In this document: one piece after another, positions 49,663 through 58,627 of the stretch | Numbering within the stretch: position 1 is the first letter of the stretch | Layout of the letters: every line of letters starts with the position of its first letter | Assembly: GCF_004022265.1 (NCBI RefSeq) | Contig: NZ_SAVB01000014.1 | Span: forward strand, 61,590-125,589 | Reading direction: 5' to 3' | From: Paenirhodobacter ferrireducens | GTDB lineage: Bacteria; Pseudomonadota; Alphaproteobacteria; Rhodobacterales; Rhodobacteraceae | DNA: 64,000 bases | Program-made: the position numbers and the translations under genes | The notes under the pieces: generated by a model | Seen by the model: only the letters and a program-made list of their open reading frames with translations | The model's database searches: none | Told to the model about the DNA's origin: nothing

Positions 49663-49937
49663 GGCCGTGTCCCCCCGGGAAATTGGTTGCCCTTAAACTG
49701 ACATATGCCCGCCTCGGCGGGGCACTTCAAGGGTGCAGATCGGCGCAGAACGACCGCTAGCGCTAATGCTGCGGGCGCAAATGGCGGCTGGCAAATCGGC
49801 AGCGGCCACACGCCTTTGCCTTGCGGCGCCGCAAGCCTTGTCCTATAGGGGCGAAAAGGGCCCTGCGCCCGTTTGCCCGGTGCGGGCCCAGGGGAGCTGC
49901 CCCCGGGGCAGCCGGGCCGCAGAAGGAACCATTGCCC

Positions 49938-50699
49938 ATGTCACCGCGCCGCAAGAAGATCTACGAAGGCAAGGCGAAGATCCTGTACGAAGGCCCGGAG
50001 CCCGGCACGCTCGTCCAGTATTTCAAGGATGACGCGACCGCCTTCAACGCGCAGAAGAAGGCGACGATCGAAGGCAAGGGCGTGCTGAACAACCGCCTGT
50101 GCGAGTTCTTCATGAACGGGCTGACCAACGTCGGCATCCCGAACCACTTCATCCGCCGCCTGAACATGCGCGAGCAGCTGATCCGTCAGGTCGAGATCAT
50201 CCCGCTCGAGGTGATCGTGCGCAACTTCGCCGCCGGCTCGATCGCGAAACGTCTGGGCATGGAAGAGGGCACCGCCCTGCCGCGCCCGATCGTCGAATAC
50301 AGCTACAAGAACGACGCGCTCGGCGATCCGCTGGTGCCCGAGGAATACATCGTCGCCTTCGGCTGGGCGAACCAGCAGGATCTGGACGACATCGTGTCGC
50401 TGGCGCTGCGGGTGAACGACTTCCTCGCCGGCGTGTTCTACGGCGTCGGCATCAAGCTCGTCGATTTCAAGATCGAGATCGGCCGGGTCTGGGATGGCGA
50501 CTTCATGCGCCTGATCGTTGCCGACGAGATCTCGCCCGACAGCTGCCGGCTGTGGGACATGAAGACCGGCGCGCATCTCGACAAGGATGTGTTCCGCCGC
50601 GATCTGGGCAGCCTGACGGATGCCTATACCGAGGTGGCAAAGCGTCTTGGCGTGCTGCCGACCAATCCCGAGCCGATGAAGCCCACCCTGATCAACTGA
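49938..50699 (+). CDS. purC: Phosphoribosylaminoimidazole-succinocarboxamide synthase
   Basis: The 253-residue SAICAR synthetase joins aspartate to CAIR in purine synthesis. [44 protein letters not shown] and [10 protein letters not shown] are family motifs. ATG 49938 has AGAAGGA upstream; the longer frame is not protein-like. A 17-base near-palindrome (GCTGCCCC-C-GGGGCAGC, 49896-49912) lies 25 bases before the start and could affect expression. purS and purQ follow. Confidence 0.97.
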   Translation: MSPRRKKIYEGKAKILYEGPEPGTLVQYFKDDATAFNAQKKATIEGKGVLNNRLCEFFMNGLTNVGIPNHFIRRLNMREQLIRQVEIIPLEVIVRNFAAGSIAKRLGMEEGTALPRPIVEYSYKNDALGDPLVPEEYIVAFGWANQQDLDDIVSLALRVNDFLAGVFYGVGIKLVDFKIEIGRVWDGDFMRLIVADEISPDSCRLWDMKTGAHLDKDVFRRDLGSLTDAYTEVAKRLGVLPTNPEPMKPTLIN

Positions 50700-50711
50700 G
50701 GAGCGCCCGCG

Positions 50712-50951
50712 ATGAAGGCCCGTGTTCATGTCATGCTGAAGGATGGGGTGCTCGACCCGCAGGGTGAGGCCGTGCGCGCCGCGCTTGGCCACATGGGCTT
50801 CTCGGGCGTCGAGGCCGTGCGTCAGGGCAAGGTGATCGAGCTCGATCTCGCCGCGACCGACACGGCCGCGGCGGAGGCCGAGGTCAAGGCGATGTGCGAG
50901 AAGCTGCTCGCCAACACCGTGATCGAGAAATACACCGTCGAGATCGCCTGA
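50712..50951 (+). CDS. purS: Phosphoribosylformylglycinamidine synthase subunit PurS
   Basis: The 79-residue protein is the small structural subunit that joins PurL and PurQ in FGAM synthetase. MKARVHVMLKDGVLDPQGEAV and VRQGKVIELDL are characteristic. It follows purC by 12 bases with a GAGGAGCG ribosome site. Confidence 0.96.
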   Translation: MKARVHVMLKDGVLDPQGEAVRAALGHMGFSGVEAVRQGKVIELDLAATDTAAAEAEVKAMCEKLLANTVIEKYTVEIA

Positions 50952-50961
50952 TCCCCGGCGG

Positions 50962-51010
50962 GCGGGGGCGCTGCCCCCGCACCCCCGAGGTATTTTGGGC
51001 AAGATGAAAG
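50962..51010 (+). repeat. Dispersed intergenic repeat, copy D, inside the purine operon
   Basis: An 8-bp hairpin (GCGGGGGC, 50962-50969, with its complement at 50973-50980, loop GCT) leads directly into the core CACCCCCGAGGTATTTTGGG and CAAGATGAAAG. It occupies most of the 75-base gap between purS and purQ. Because it lies within a likely operon it may reduce or process the transcript. Confidence 0.6.
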
Positions 51011-51026
51011 CAGGAGTGCCCCCGCG

Positions 51027-51695
51027 ATGAAAGCCGCCGTCATCACCTTTCCCGGGTCGAACTGCGACCGTGACCTCTTTGACGCCTTCGCGAAGGCGGG
51101 CGACGAGGTGGTGAAGGTCTGGCACAAGGAGACCGAGCTGCCCGCGGGCATCGACGTCATCGGCATTCCGGGCGGCTTCTCCTTCGGCGACTACCTGCGC
51201 TGCGGCGCGATCGCCTCGCGCTCGCCGATCGGCCAGGCGGTGGTCGATTTCGCGCAGCGTGGCGGCTATGTGCTGGGCGTGTGCAACGGCTTCCAGGTGC
51301 TGACCGAGATGGGGCTGCTGCCGGGCGCGCTGATGCGCAACGCCGGGCTCAAGTTCATCTCGAAGCCCGTCGCGCTGACGGTGACCACGACCGACAGCGC
51401 CTTCACCTCGGGCTATGACAAGGGGCAGGAAATCCTGATCCCGATCGCCCATGCCGAGGGCAATTACCAGATCGACGCCGAGGGGCTGAAGCAGCTTCAG
51501 GGCGAGGATCGCGTGGCCTTCCGCTATGTCGAGAACCCGAATGGCGCGACCGACGACATCGCCGGCGTGCTGAGCGCCAACCGCCGGGTGCTGGGCATGA
51601 TGCCGCACCCCGAGCGGGTGGTGGAGCCCGCGCAGGGCGGCACCGACGGGGCGGCGCTTTTCCGCGCGTTGAGCTCGGTGATGGCGGCGGCGTGA
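51027..51695 (+). CDS. purQ: Phosphoribosylformylglycinamidine synthase subunit PurQ
   Basis: The 222-residue glutaminase subunit releases ammonia for Pur[13 protein letters not shown] is the N-terminus, GVCNGFQVL contains the nucleophile Cys86, and MMPHPERV carries the His/Glu of the triad. PurL itself is not in the window. AGGAG lies about ten bases upstream of the start, immediately after the repeat element. Confidence 0.96.
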   Translation: MKAAVITFPGSNCDRDLFDAFAKAGDEVVKVWHKETELPAGIDVIGIPGGFSFGDYLRCGAIASRSPIGQAVVDFAQRGGYVLGVCNGFQVLTEMGLLPGALMRNAGLKFISKPVALTVTTTDSAFTSGYDKGQEILIPIAHAEGNYQIDAEGLKQLQGEDRVAFRYVENPNGATDDIAGVLSANRRVLGMMPHPERVVEPAQGGTDGAALFRALSSVMAAA

Positions 51696-51706
51696 TCGCC
51701 CCCGCC

Positions 51707-51735
51707 TTGTTGGTCCGGCGCCTTCGGCCTAGATT
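51707..51735 (+). promoter_or_regulatory. Promoter of the histidine kinase gene, apparently leaderless
   Basis: TTGTTG (51707-51712), a 17-base spacer and TAGATT (51730-51735) end six bases before ATG 51742. The layout is the same as in the radical SAM promoter (AGATT then six bases then ATG). There is no ribosome site. Confidence 0.45.
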
Positions 51736-51741
51736 GGCGCC

Positions 51742-53538
51742 ATGCCCGCAAGACGCATGAGCACAGATCAGACGAGCCCTCCCGAGCCTGACCGGCGCGG
51801 ACGTCGGCGCCTTGCCGCCCGTATCGCCGGCATCGGCGTGGTGGTCGTCGCCGTCGCCGCGATGTGGTCGACCAATGCCTGGCTGACCGAGCGCTTCACC
51901 GAGACGACGCGGGTGCGCACCGAGCTGCGGCTGGCGCTTTACTCCGGCAACATCCTGTCCGAGTTGCAGCGCACCTCGGTGGTGCCGCTTCTGCTGGCCC
52001 GTGATCCGGTGCTGACCAATGCGCTCGAGACCGGGGATTTCTCGAAAAGCTCGGCGCAGCTGATCTCGGCGCGCGAGGACATTGCCGCGGCCTCGATCCG
52101 GCTTCTCGACATGGACGGGCGGGTGGTGGCGGCGACGAACCGTAACCTTCTGGGCACGTCCTATGCGAGTGAACCCTTCTTCGTCGAGGCGCAGCGCTCG
52201 CGCGAGACGATCTTCACCGCCGCCTCGGGGGCGACCGGGGCGACGGAATTCGACTATTCCCGCGCCCTTGTCGCCGATGGCCGGGCGATCGGGGTGATCG
52301 TCGTCGAGGCGGAACTGTCGAAGTTCGAACGCTCCTGGGCGGGGATCTCGGATGCGGTCGCGGTGACCGACAGCGAAGGCCGGATCATCCTGACGACCGA
52401 GCCGAAATGGCGCGGGTTGACGGTGGCCGAGGCGCTGTCGGCGCGCTCGGCCCCGACCGCGATCGAGCGCGCGCTGCAGGTCACGGCCGACTGGGCGAAC
52501 GAGCCGCCCGACGCCTATCTGCGGGGCCAGGCGGTGATGCGCACCGAAACCCGCATCCCCTTCCGCGGCTGGCGGATGATTGCCTTCACCAGTTACGAAT
52601 CGGTGCGCGAGAAGGTGAATGCCGTCCTCGCGATGGAAATCATGGGCTTTGCCATCCTGCTCGCCGCCGGGTTTTACGTGTTGTCGCGGCGGGCGCGGGT
52701 GCAATCGCTCGCCTATCGCCGCGAATCGGCCGATCTGCGGGCGCTGAACGCACGGCTGAGCCGCGAGATCGCCGAACGCGAGAAGGTGCAGAAGGATCTG
52801 GCCGTCGCCGAGCAGACGCTGGCGCAATCCTCGAAGCTTGCGGCACTGGGCGAGATGTCGGCCGCGGTGAGCCATGAGCTGAACCAGCCGCTCGCCGCGA
52901 TGAAGACTTATCTCGCCGGCGCGCGGCTGCTGCTGCAGCGCGCCCGCACCGAAGAGGCGCTGAGCTCGTTCCAGCGCATTGACGACCTGATCGAGCGGAT
53001 GGGCGCGATCACCCGGCAGCTGAAATCCTATGCGCGCAAGGGCGGCGAGGCCTTCGAACCGGTCGATCTGCGTGCCGCGATCAGCTCGGCGCTGGCGATG
53101 ATGGAGCCGCAGCTGAAGGCGCGCACGGTGCGCATCACCCGGGTATTGCCGCGCGAGCCGGTGATGGTGATGGCCGACCGGATCCGCCTTGAACAGGTGA
53201 TCATCAATCTTCTGCGCAACGCGCTTGACGCGACCAAGGGGCGGGCGGAACCGGCGATCGAGCTGATCCTCGCCACCGGCGAGACGGCGGTGCTGGGCGT
53301 GCGCGACAACGGACCGGGAATCTCGGACCTGCAGAAGCTGTTCGAGCCGTTCTGGACGACGAAGAAACCGGGGGAGGGGACGGGGCTGGGCCTTGCGATC
53401 TCTTCCTCGATTGTCAGCGATTTCGGCGGTCGGCTGACCGCCCATAATGCCGAGGAAGGGGGCGCGGTCTTCGAGATGCAGCTGCCGCTGATCTCGGAGG
53501 ACACGACAGCGCCCAGGGGCGCAAAGGCAGCGGAGTAG
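51742..53538 (+). CDS. DctB/DctS-type sensor histidine kinase
   Basis: The 598-residue membrane kinase has two membrane segments (about residues 27-46 and 296-315) around a periplasmic double-PAS sensor. A coiled linker follows (LNARLSREIAEREKVQKDLAVAEQ), then the phospho-acceptor His378 in AAVSHELNQPLAAMKTY and the ATPase motifs NLLRNALDAT, VRDNGPGI and GTGLGLAISSSI. This is the DctB group that senses C4-dicarboxylates, but ligands vary. The response regulator follows three bases after the stop. Start 51742 is kept; an ATG five codons later is possible. Confidence 0.88.
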   Translation: MPARRMSTDQTSPPEPDRRGRRRLAARIAGIGVVVVAVAAMWSTNAWLTERFTETTRVRTELRLALYSGNILSELQRTSVVPLLLARDPVLTNALETGDFSKSSAQLISAREDIAAASIRLLDMDGRVVAATNRNLLGTSYASEPFFVEAQRSRETIFTAASGATGATEFDYSRALVADGRAIGVIVVEAELSKFERSWAGISDAVAVTDSEGRIILTTEPKWRGLTVAEALSARSAPTAIERALQVTADWANEPPDAYLRGQAVMRTETRIPFRGWRMIAFTSYESVREKVNAVLAMEIMGFAILLAAGFYVLSRRARVQSLAYRRESADLRALNARLSREIAEREKVQKDLAVAEQTLAQSSKLAALGEMSAAVSHELNQPLAAMKTYLAGARLLLQRARTEEALSSFQRIDDLIERMGAITRQLKSYARKGGEAFEPVDLRAAISSALAMMEPQLKARTVRITRVLPREPVMVMADRIRLEQVIINLLRNALDATKGRAEPAIELILATGETAVLGVRDNGPGISDLQKLFEPFWTTKKPGEGTGLGLAISSSIVSDFGGRLTAHNAEEGGAVFEMQLPLISEDTTAPRGAKAAE

Positions 53539-53541
53539 CAC

Positions 53542-54873
53542 ATGGCACGGATGATGAAGGTGGCGATCGTCGACGACGAGGAAGACATGCGCCAGTCGGT
53601 GAGCCAGTGGCTGGCGCTCTCGGGCTTCGACACGGAGACCTATGCGAGCGCCGAGGAAGCGCTGAAGGTGATCGGCACGGATTGGCCGGGGGTGGTGATC
53701 TCCGACATCCGGATGCCGGGGATGGACGGGATGGCGTTCCTGAAACGCCTGATGGGGCTCGATTCCGGGCTGCCGGTGATCATGATCACCGGCCATGGCG
53801 ACGTGCCGATGGCGGTCGAGGCGATGCGCCTTGGCGCGATGGACTTCATGGAGAAGCCCTTCAACCCCGACCGGATGACCGAACTCGCCAAACGCGCGAC
53901 GCAGGCGCGGCGGATGACGCTCGACAACCGCGCGCTGCGCCGCGACCTCGCCGAGGGGGCGCAGGTGATGGGCAAGCTGATCGGCACCTCGGCGGCGATG
54001 GAGCGGCTGCGCGAGGACATCCTCGACCTCAGCCAGGCCGACGGCCACGTGCTGATCGACGGTGAGACCGGCACCGGCAAGTCTCTGGTGGCGCTCGCGC
54101 TGCATGCGACGGGCCCGCGGGCGGGCAAGAAATTCGTCGTGGTCAGCTGCGCCGCCTATGCCGAGGAGGCGCTCAGCGCCAAGCTCTTCGGCCCGGTCGA
54201 GGAGGGCGGCACGCTGCCGCTCGTCGAGGAGGCGCGCGGCGGCACGCTGGTGCTCGAGGATGTCGAGGCGCTGAGCCAGTCGCTGCAGGCGCGTCTGCTG
54301 ACCTTCATCAACGAGCAGGGCACGCCGGCCGAGACCCGCATTCTTGCCGTGTGCAACGCCCACGGCGAGGGCCGCACGCTCGAGGACGCGCTGCGCCCCG
54401 ACCTCTATTTCCGCCTTGCCGCGCACAAGATCACCCTGCCGCCGCTGCGCGCGCGCGGCGAGGATATCCTGACCATCTTCACCCGCATGGCCGAACAATT
54501 CGCCGAGGAATACGGCTGCGACGCGCCCGAGGTCTCGGCGCAGGAAGCAGCACAGCTCTTGCAGGCGCCCTGGCCGGGCAACGTGCGTCAGTTGATCAAT
54601 GTGGCCGAGCGCGCCGTGCTGCAAGCGCGCCGCGGCTCGGGCTCGATCGCCTCGCTGCTGATGGCCGACAACGAAGAGGCCGGTCCGGCGATGACCACCG
54701 AGGGCAAGCCGCTGAAGGAATATGTCGAGAACTTCGAGAAGATGCTGATCGACAACACGATGCGCCGGCACAAGGGGGCGATCTCGGCGGTGATGGACGA
54801 GCTGTGCCTGCCGCGCCGCACGCTGAATGAGAAGATGGCGAAATACGGCCTGACCCGTCAGGACTATATCTGA
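53542..54873 (+). CDS. DctD/NtrC-family response regulator lacking the GAFTGA loop
   Basis: The 443-residue regulator has a receiver domain (DDEEDMR, phospho-acceptor Asp55 in ISDIRMPGMDG, Lys in MEKPFNP), an AAA+ domain with Walker A GETGTGKS (residues 174-181), and a Fis-type DNA-binding end (AISAVMDELCLPRRTLNEKMAKYGL). The sigma-54 contact loop GAFTGA is missing: LFGPVEEGGTLPLVEEARGGTL replaces it, and the Walker B acids are shifted (VLEDVEAL). It probably acts without sigma-54, as known for Rhodobacter capsulatus NtrC. Confidence 0.87.
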   Translation: MARMMKVAIVDDEEDMRQSVSQWLALSGFDTETYASAEEALKVIGTDWPGVVISDIRMPGMDGMAFLKRLMGLDSGLPVIMITGHGDVPMAVEAMRLGAMDFMEKPFNPDRMTELAKRATQARRMTLDNRALRRDLAEGAQVMGKLIGTSAAMERLREDILDLSQADGHVLIDGETGTGKSLVALALHATGPRAGKKFVVVSCAAYAEEALSAKLFGPVEEGGTLPLVEEARGGTLVLEDVEALSQSLQARLLTFINEQGTPAETRILAVCNAHGEGRTLEDALRPDLYFRLAAHKITLPPLRARGEDILTIFTRMAEQFAEEYGCDAPEVSAQEAAQLLQAPWPGNVRQLINVAERAVLQARRGSGSIASLLMADNEEAGPAMTTEGKPLKEYVENFEKMLIDNTMRRHKGAISAVMDELCLPRRTLNEKMAKYGLTRQDYI

Positions 54874-55413
54874 GGGACAGGCGCGGCCCACGGTCCGCGC
54901 CGCCCCTTCCGCTTCTAATCGCTCCAAATATCCCGGGGGTGAGGGCGCAGCCCGAGGGGGCAGCGCCCCCTTCTTCGGCAACAGCGGCACTCGGGCCCCC
55001 ACTTCCCCTGCCCGCGACGAAAAAGCGATTGTCATTGCGCCGGCCGGGCGGCTATTGTCGTTTTCATGTCGGCGGGATGCTCTCTCTTGGTGTTCCGTCC
55101 ACGGATTTCGCTGATTTCGGGGCCTGGAAGTGCGCGATGGCGCCTTCGCGCCCGGATCAACCGATTGGCCGAAAGGCCGCTCTCTTGCCCCCAAGGCCTT
55201 GATCCACGGGGGTTTCAATTGGGTGACGGGGCCTCCCCCGCACTTGGGAAAGAACCGCGATGACGCGTGGACAGGATGGGCTGGTGATGACGGGCGGGCC
55301 TTTGGCCGCCGCCGCCGGCGTATTGGTGCCCGCGCTCGCCTCAACGAAAAACCATGTCCGCGCCGCCTCTCCCCCCGGGGAGGGGCGGCCGCGGGCATGT
55401 GGAACCTGGATAC
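54874..55413 (+). promoter_or_regulatory. Long gene-free leader region of rne
   Basis: These 540 bases hold repeat copy E (54920-54975) and then a promoter candidate TTGTCA (55029-55034), 18 bases, TATTGT (55053-55058). A transcript from there would have a leader of about 350 bases. Just before rne, GCCGCCTCTCCCC (55362-55374) pairs with GGGGAGGGGCGGC (55377-55389). Short ORFs in the region look spurious. E. coli rne also has a leader of about 360 bases through which RNase E limits its own synthesis. Confidence 0.5.
54920..54975 (-). repeat. Dispersed intergenic repeat, copy E
   Basis: On the minus strand it reads GGGGGCGCTGCCCCCTCGGG, CTGCGCCCTCA, then the core CCCCCGGGATATTTGGAGCG and ATTAGAAG. 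The core is nearly the same as copy A. It follows the response-regulator stop by about 45 bases. Confidence 0.6.
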
Positions 55414-58251
55414 ATGGCAAAGAAAATGCTCATCGATGCCACCCACGCGGAGGAAACCCGCGTCGTGGTGGTGGACGGCAACAAGGTCGAGGAATTCGAC
55501 TTTGAGACCATCAACAAGCGGCAGCTCGCCGGCAATATCTATCTGGCAAAAGTGACGCGGGTGGAGCCTTCGCTCCAGGCGGCTTTTGTCGATTACGGCG
55601 GCAACCGCCACGGCTTCCTCGCCTTCGCCGAAATTCATCCCGACTATTACCAGATCCCGGTCGCCGACCGTCAGGCGCTGCTTGAGGAAGAGCGCGCCTA
55701 TGCCGAGGCCGAGGAGGCCGAGGAGACGAAGTCGCGCTCGCGCCGGTCGCGCTCGCGCTCGCGCAACTCGGCCAAGGCCGAGAAGGCGGCCGAGACCGAT
55801 GCGGTCGTCCGCTCCGAGGACATTCCCGGCATGGCGGTGGTCGATCTCGACACCGAGGCGACCGAGGGCGAGGCGCTGATCGCCGCGCCGCTCGCGGCCG
55901 AGGTCGTGGCCCCCGAGGCAGAAGCGCCCGTGGCCGAAGACCTCGCGCCGGTCGCGCAGCCGGAGGAGGTCACCGAGGCCGCCGACGAGGCGAATGACGA
56001 GGACAGCTCCGACGAGGACGCGGTCGCCTCGGCCGATGACGGCATCGAGTCCGTCGCCGAGGAAGACGTCCACGAAGAGATCCACGCACCCCGCAAGCCG
56101 CGCCCGCGCCGCTACAAGATCCAGGAAGTCATCAAGGTGCGCCAGATCATGCTGGTGCAGGTGGTGAAGGAAGAGCGCGGCAACAAGGGGGCGGCGCTGA
56201 CCACCTATCTGTCGCTCGCCGGCCGCTATTGTGTGCTGATGCCGAACACCGCCCGGGGCGGTGGCATCTCGCGCAAGATCACCAATGCCGCCGACCGCAA
56301 GAAGCTGAAGGAGATCGCCTCCGAGCTCGAGGTGCCGCAGGGCGCCGGGCTGATCATCCGCACCGCGGGCGCGCAGCGCACCAAGACCGAGATCCGCCGC
56401 GACTATGAATACCTGATGCGGCTGTGGGAGCAGATCCGCGAGCTGACGCTGCGCTCGATCGCGCCGGCGCCGATCTACGAGGAAGGCGACCTGATCAAGC
56501 GCTCGATCCGCGACCTCTACTCGAAGGACATCGACGAGGTGCTGGTCGAGGGCGAGCGCGGCTATCGCGTGGCCAAGGACTTCATGAAGATGATCATGCC
56601 GTCCCACGCGAAAAGCGTCACCAATTACCGCGAGCAGCTGCCGCTCTTCGCGCGCTTCCAGGTGGAGAGCTATCTTTCCTCGATGTTCAACCCGGTCGTG
56701 CAGCTGAAATCGGGCGGTTACATCGTCATCGGCGTGACCGAGGCGCTGGTCGCGATCGACGTGAACTCGGGCCGGGCCACCAAGGAAGGCTCGATCGAGG
56801 ACACGGCGCTGAAGACCAACCTCGAGGCCGCCGACGAGGTCGCCCGCCAGCTGCGCCTGCGCGACCTGGCCGGTCTGATCGTCATCGACTTCATCGACAT
56901 GGAAGAGCGCAAGAACAACGCCGCCGTCGAGAAGCGGATGAAGGAAAAGCTCAAGACCGACCGCGCCCGCATCCAGGTGGGGCGGATCTCGGGCTTCGGC
57001 CTGATGGAGATGAGCCGGCAACGGCTGCGTCCGGGGATGCTGGAATCGACCACGCAGCCCTGCCCGCATTGCCACGGCACGGGGCTGATCCGCTCGGACG
57101 ACAGTCTGGCGCTGCAGGTGCTGCGCGCGATCGAGGAAGAGGGCACCCGCAAGCGCTCGCGCGAAGTGCTGGTGAAATGCCCGGTCGCGGTGGCGAACTA
57201 CCTGATGAACGCCAAGCGCGAGCATATCGCCGGGATCGAGGCGCGCTATGGCATGGCGGTGCGGCTCGAGGCTGACCCGACGCTGGTCAGCCCCGACTTC
57301 TCGATCGAGAAGTTCAAGACCGCGACCCGTGTCGTCCCCGACCCGATGAGCCAGGCGGTTCATGCAACCGCCGAGCTGATGGCAGAGATCGACGAGGCGG
57401 AGATCGACGAGGACGACGATCTCGAGGAGATCGAGGCGGAGGTCGAGACCGAGGCCGAGGCAGAGCTGGAGGACAATGCCTCCGAGACCGCCGAGGGCGA
57501 CGACCAGCCGAAGAAGAAGAAGCGTCGGCGTCGGCGGAAGAAGAAGTCGGGCACGGGCGCCGCGGCGCAGGGCGAGGCTTCGGAGACCGAGGACGAGGGC
57601 GACGCCGAGGACGGGGTCGAGGCATCTGACGACGAGGACGAGGCCGCCGAGGATGCGGCGCGCGCGGCGGCTGCCGCGGCGCTGGCCGAGGTGAGCCTGC
57701 CCGAGGTTGCGGCGGAAGCGCCGGTCGAGGCTGTGGCCGAAGCTGTGGAGGCCGCGCCGGTCGAGGCGCCCGTCGCCGAAGCCGAGGGGGCCGAGGCTCC
57801 GGCCGAACCCGTCGAGGAAGCGCCGAAGAAGTCGACCCGTTCGCGCTCGACGAGCGCGAAGTCGTCGACGTCGAAAACCACGGCGCCGAAGACCTCCTCG
57901 TCGCGCAAGAAGACGGTGAAGGCTGCCGAGGGCGAGGAGGGCGAGGCCGCCCCCGCGCCGAAGAAGACCACGAGCAGCCGCTCGCGCAAGAAGGTGGTTC
58001 CGGCCGAGCCCGCCGCCGAAGCGGTGACCGCGACCGAGCCTGCGGTGCCGGTGGAAACGCCCGCGGCGCCGCCGGCCGAGGCCCCTGCGGCCCCGCCTGC
58101 GGAAACGCCGGTCGAGCCCCCGGTCGAGGCGCCGGAGGCGCCGGTGATCGAGACCCCGGTCGAGGCGCCTGCCGAGCTGCCGGACGAGATGCCGGGCGAA
58201 GAGGCGCGCGCTACGACCGTGCCGAAGCGCCGTGGCTGGTGGTCGGCCTGA
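55414..58251 (+). CDS. rne: Ribonuclease E
   Basis: The 945-residue endoribonuclease is the core of the RNA degradosome. It starts MAKKMLIDATHAEETRV with the S1 domain split by an acidic insertion at about residues 91-225 (rich in Glu, Ala, Asp and an Arg-Ser patch). The DNase I-like domain has Asp449 (VAIDVNSGR) and Asp492 (IVIDFIDM) for magnesium, and CPHC (550-553) is the Zn-link. The last 290 residues are a disordered acidic tail with basic patches (KKKKRRRRRKKK), probably for RNA and partners. The ATG 20 codons inside the open frame is the family start. Confidence 0.95.
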   Translation: MAKKMLIDATHAEETRVVVVDGNKVEEFDFETINKRQLAGNIYLAKVTRVEPSLQAAFVDYGGNRHGFLAFAEIHPDYYQIPVADRQALLEEERAYAEAEEAEETKSRSRRSRSRSRNSAKAEKAAETDAVVRSEDIPGMAVVDLDTEATEGEALIAAPLAAEVVAPEAEAPVAEDLAPVAQPEEVTEAADEANDEDSSDEDAVASADDGIESVAEEDVHEEIHAPRKPRPRRYKIQEVIKVRQIMLVQVVKEERGNKGAALTTYLSLAGRYCVLMPNTARGGGISRKITNAADRKKLKEIASELEVPQGAGLIIRTAGAQRTKTEIRRDYEYLMRLWEQIRELTLRSIAPAPIYEEGDLIKRSIRDLYSKDIDEVLVEGERGYRVAKDFMKMIMPSHAKSVTNYREQLPLFARFQVESYLSSMFNPVVQLKSGGYIVIGVTEALVAIDVNSGRATKEGSIEDTALKTNLEAADEVARQLRLRDLAGLIVIDFIDMEERKNNAAVEKRMKEKLKTDRARIQVGRISGFGLMEMSRQRLRPGMLESTTQPCPHCHGTGLIRSDDSLALQVLRAIEEEGTRKRSREVLVKCPVAVANYLMNAKREHIAGIEARYGMAVRLEADPTLVSPDFSIEKFKTATRVVPDPMSQAVHATAELMAEIDEAEIDEDDDLEEIEAEVETEAEAELEDNASETAEGDDQPKKKKRRRRRKKKSGTGAAAQGEASETEDEGDAEDGVEASDDEDEAAEDAARAAAAAALAEVSLPEVAAEAPVEAVAEAVEAAPVEAPVAEAEGAEAPAEPVEEAPKKSTRSRSTSAKSSTSKTTAPKTSSSRKKTVKAAEGEEGEAAPAPKKTTSSRSRKKVVPAEPAAEAVTATEPAVPVETPAAPPAEAPAAPPAETPVEPPVEAPEAPVIETPVEAPAELPDEMPGEEARATTVPKRRGWWSA

Positions 58252-58273
58252 TCCGATCGCAAATGAGATGACG

Positions 58274-58301
58274 AACGCCGGGCCCTGGGCCCGGCGTTTT
58301 T
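58274..58301. terminator. Bidirectional terminator between rne and tusA-like gene
   Basis: A perfect 12-bp stem (AACGCCGGGCCC, 58274-58285, with its complement at 58287-58298) surrounds a central T and is followed by TTTTTCG. It serves rne on the plus strand and, being symmetric, may serve the convergent gene (stop at 58312) as well. Confidence 0.75.
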
Positions 58302-58311
58302 CGTTTGGGGA

Positions 58312-58536
58312 TCAGCCCTTGCGCACGAGATAGCGCAGCCCGGCCGTGTCCTCGGCCGAAATCAGGACATGTCCGGCCCCGGCACAGAAATGCGGCACGT
58401 CGATCCAGCTGGCGCCGTCGGTCGCCAGAAGCTCGACCACCGCGCCCGCGGGCAGGGCGGCGAGCACCCTGCGCAGGCGCAGGACGGGCAGCGGGCACAG
58501 CATGCCCCGCGCGTCGATGGTGGTGGCGATGTCCAT
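58312..58536 (-). CDS. TusA/SirA-family sulfur carrier protein
   Basis: The 74-residue protein has the family motif GMLCPLPVLRLRR, with the active cysteine Cys14 before Pro-Leu-Pro. The two-helix, four-strand pattern continues (VVELLATDGASWIDVPHFC, GHVLISAED). Such proteins carry persulfide sulfur for tRNA thiolation or sulfur oxidation. A second cysteine, Cys51, is in a position where it could contribute. It is divergent from ccdA by 91 bases. Confidence 0.87.
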   Translation of the reverse strand: MDIATTIDARGMLCPLPVLRLRRVLAALPAGAVVELLATDGASWIDVPHFCAGAGHVLISAEDTAGLRYLVRKG

Positions 58537-58627
58537 GCAACCGGGCTAGCCGCGCCGCGCCGATTTGTCCACGCGCTTGTGAGCGGCGCGCAGATGACGG
58601 GCCGCGGCGGGGATGCTAAGGAGAGGC

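Noticed and set aside
49756..49767. GCTAGCGCTAAT near purC as a third LacI-type operator
   Set aside because: It matches GTTAGCGCTAAC in the core only, with both ends changed, and the neighbouring genes are not carbon-flow genes. It could be chance.
55260..55505. Short ORF just before and into rne
   Set aside because: It overlaps the rne start out of frame and is Gly/Arg/Pro-rich. A role as a leader peptide is possible but nothing supports it.
51403..57363. Open reading frame of 1986 codons on the minus strand
   Set aside because: It is antisense to purQ, the two-component genes and rne, all of which have clear family motifs. Long antisense frames arise from the high GC content and codon bias; its translation is His/Arg/Asp-rich and has no fold-like pattern.
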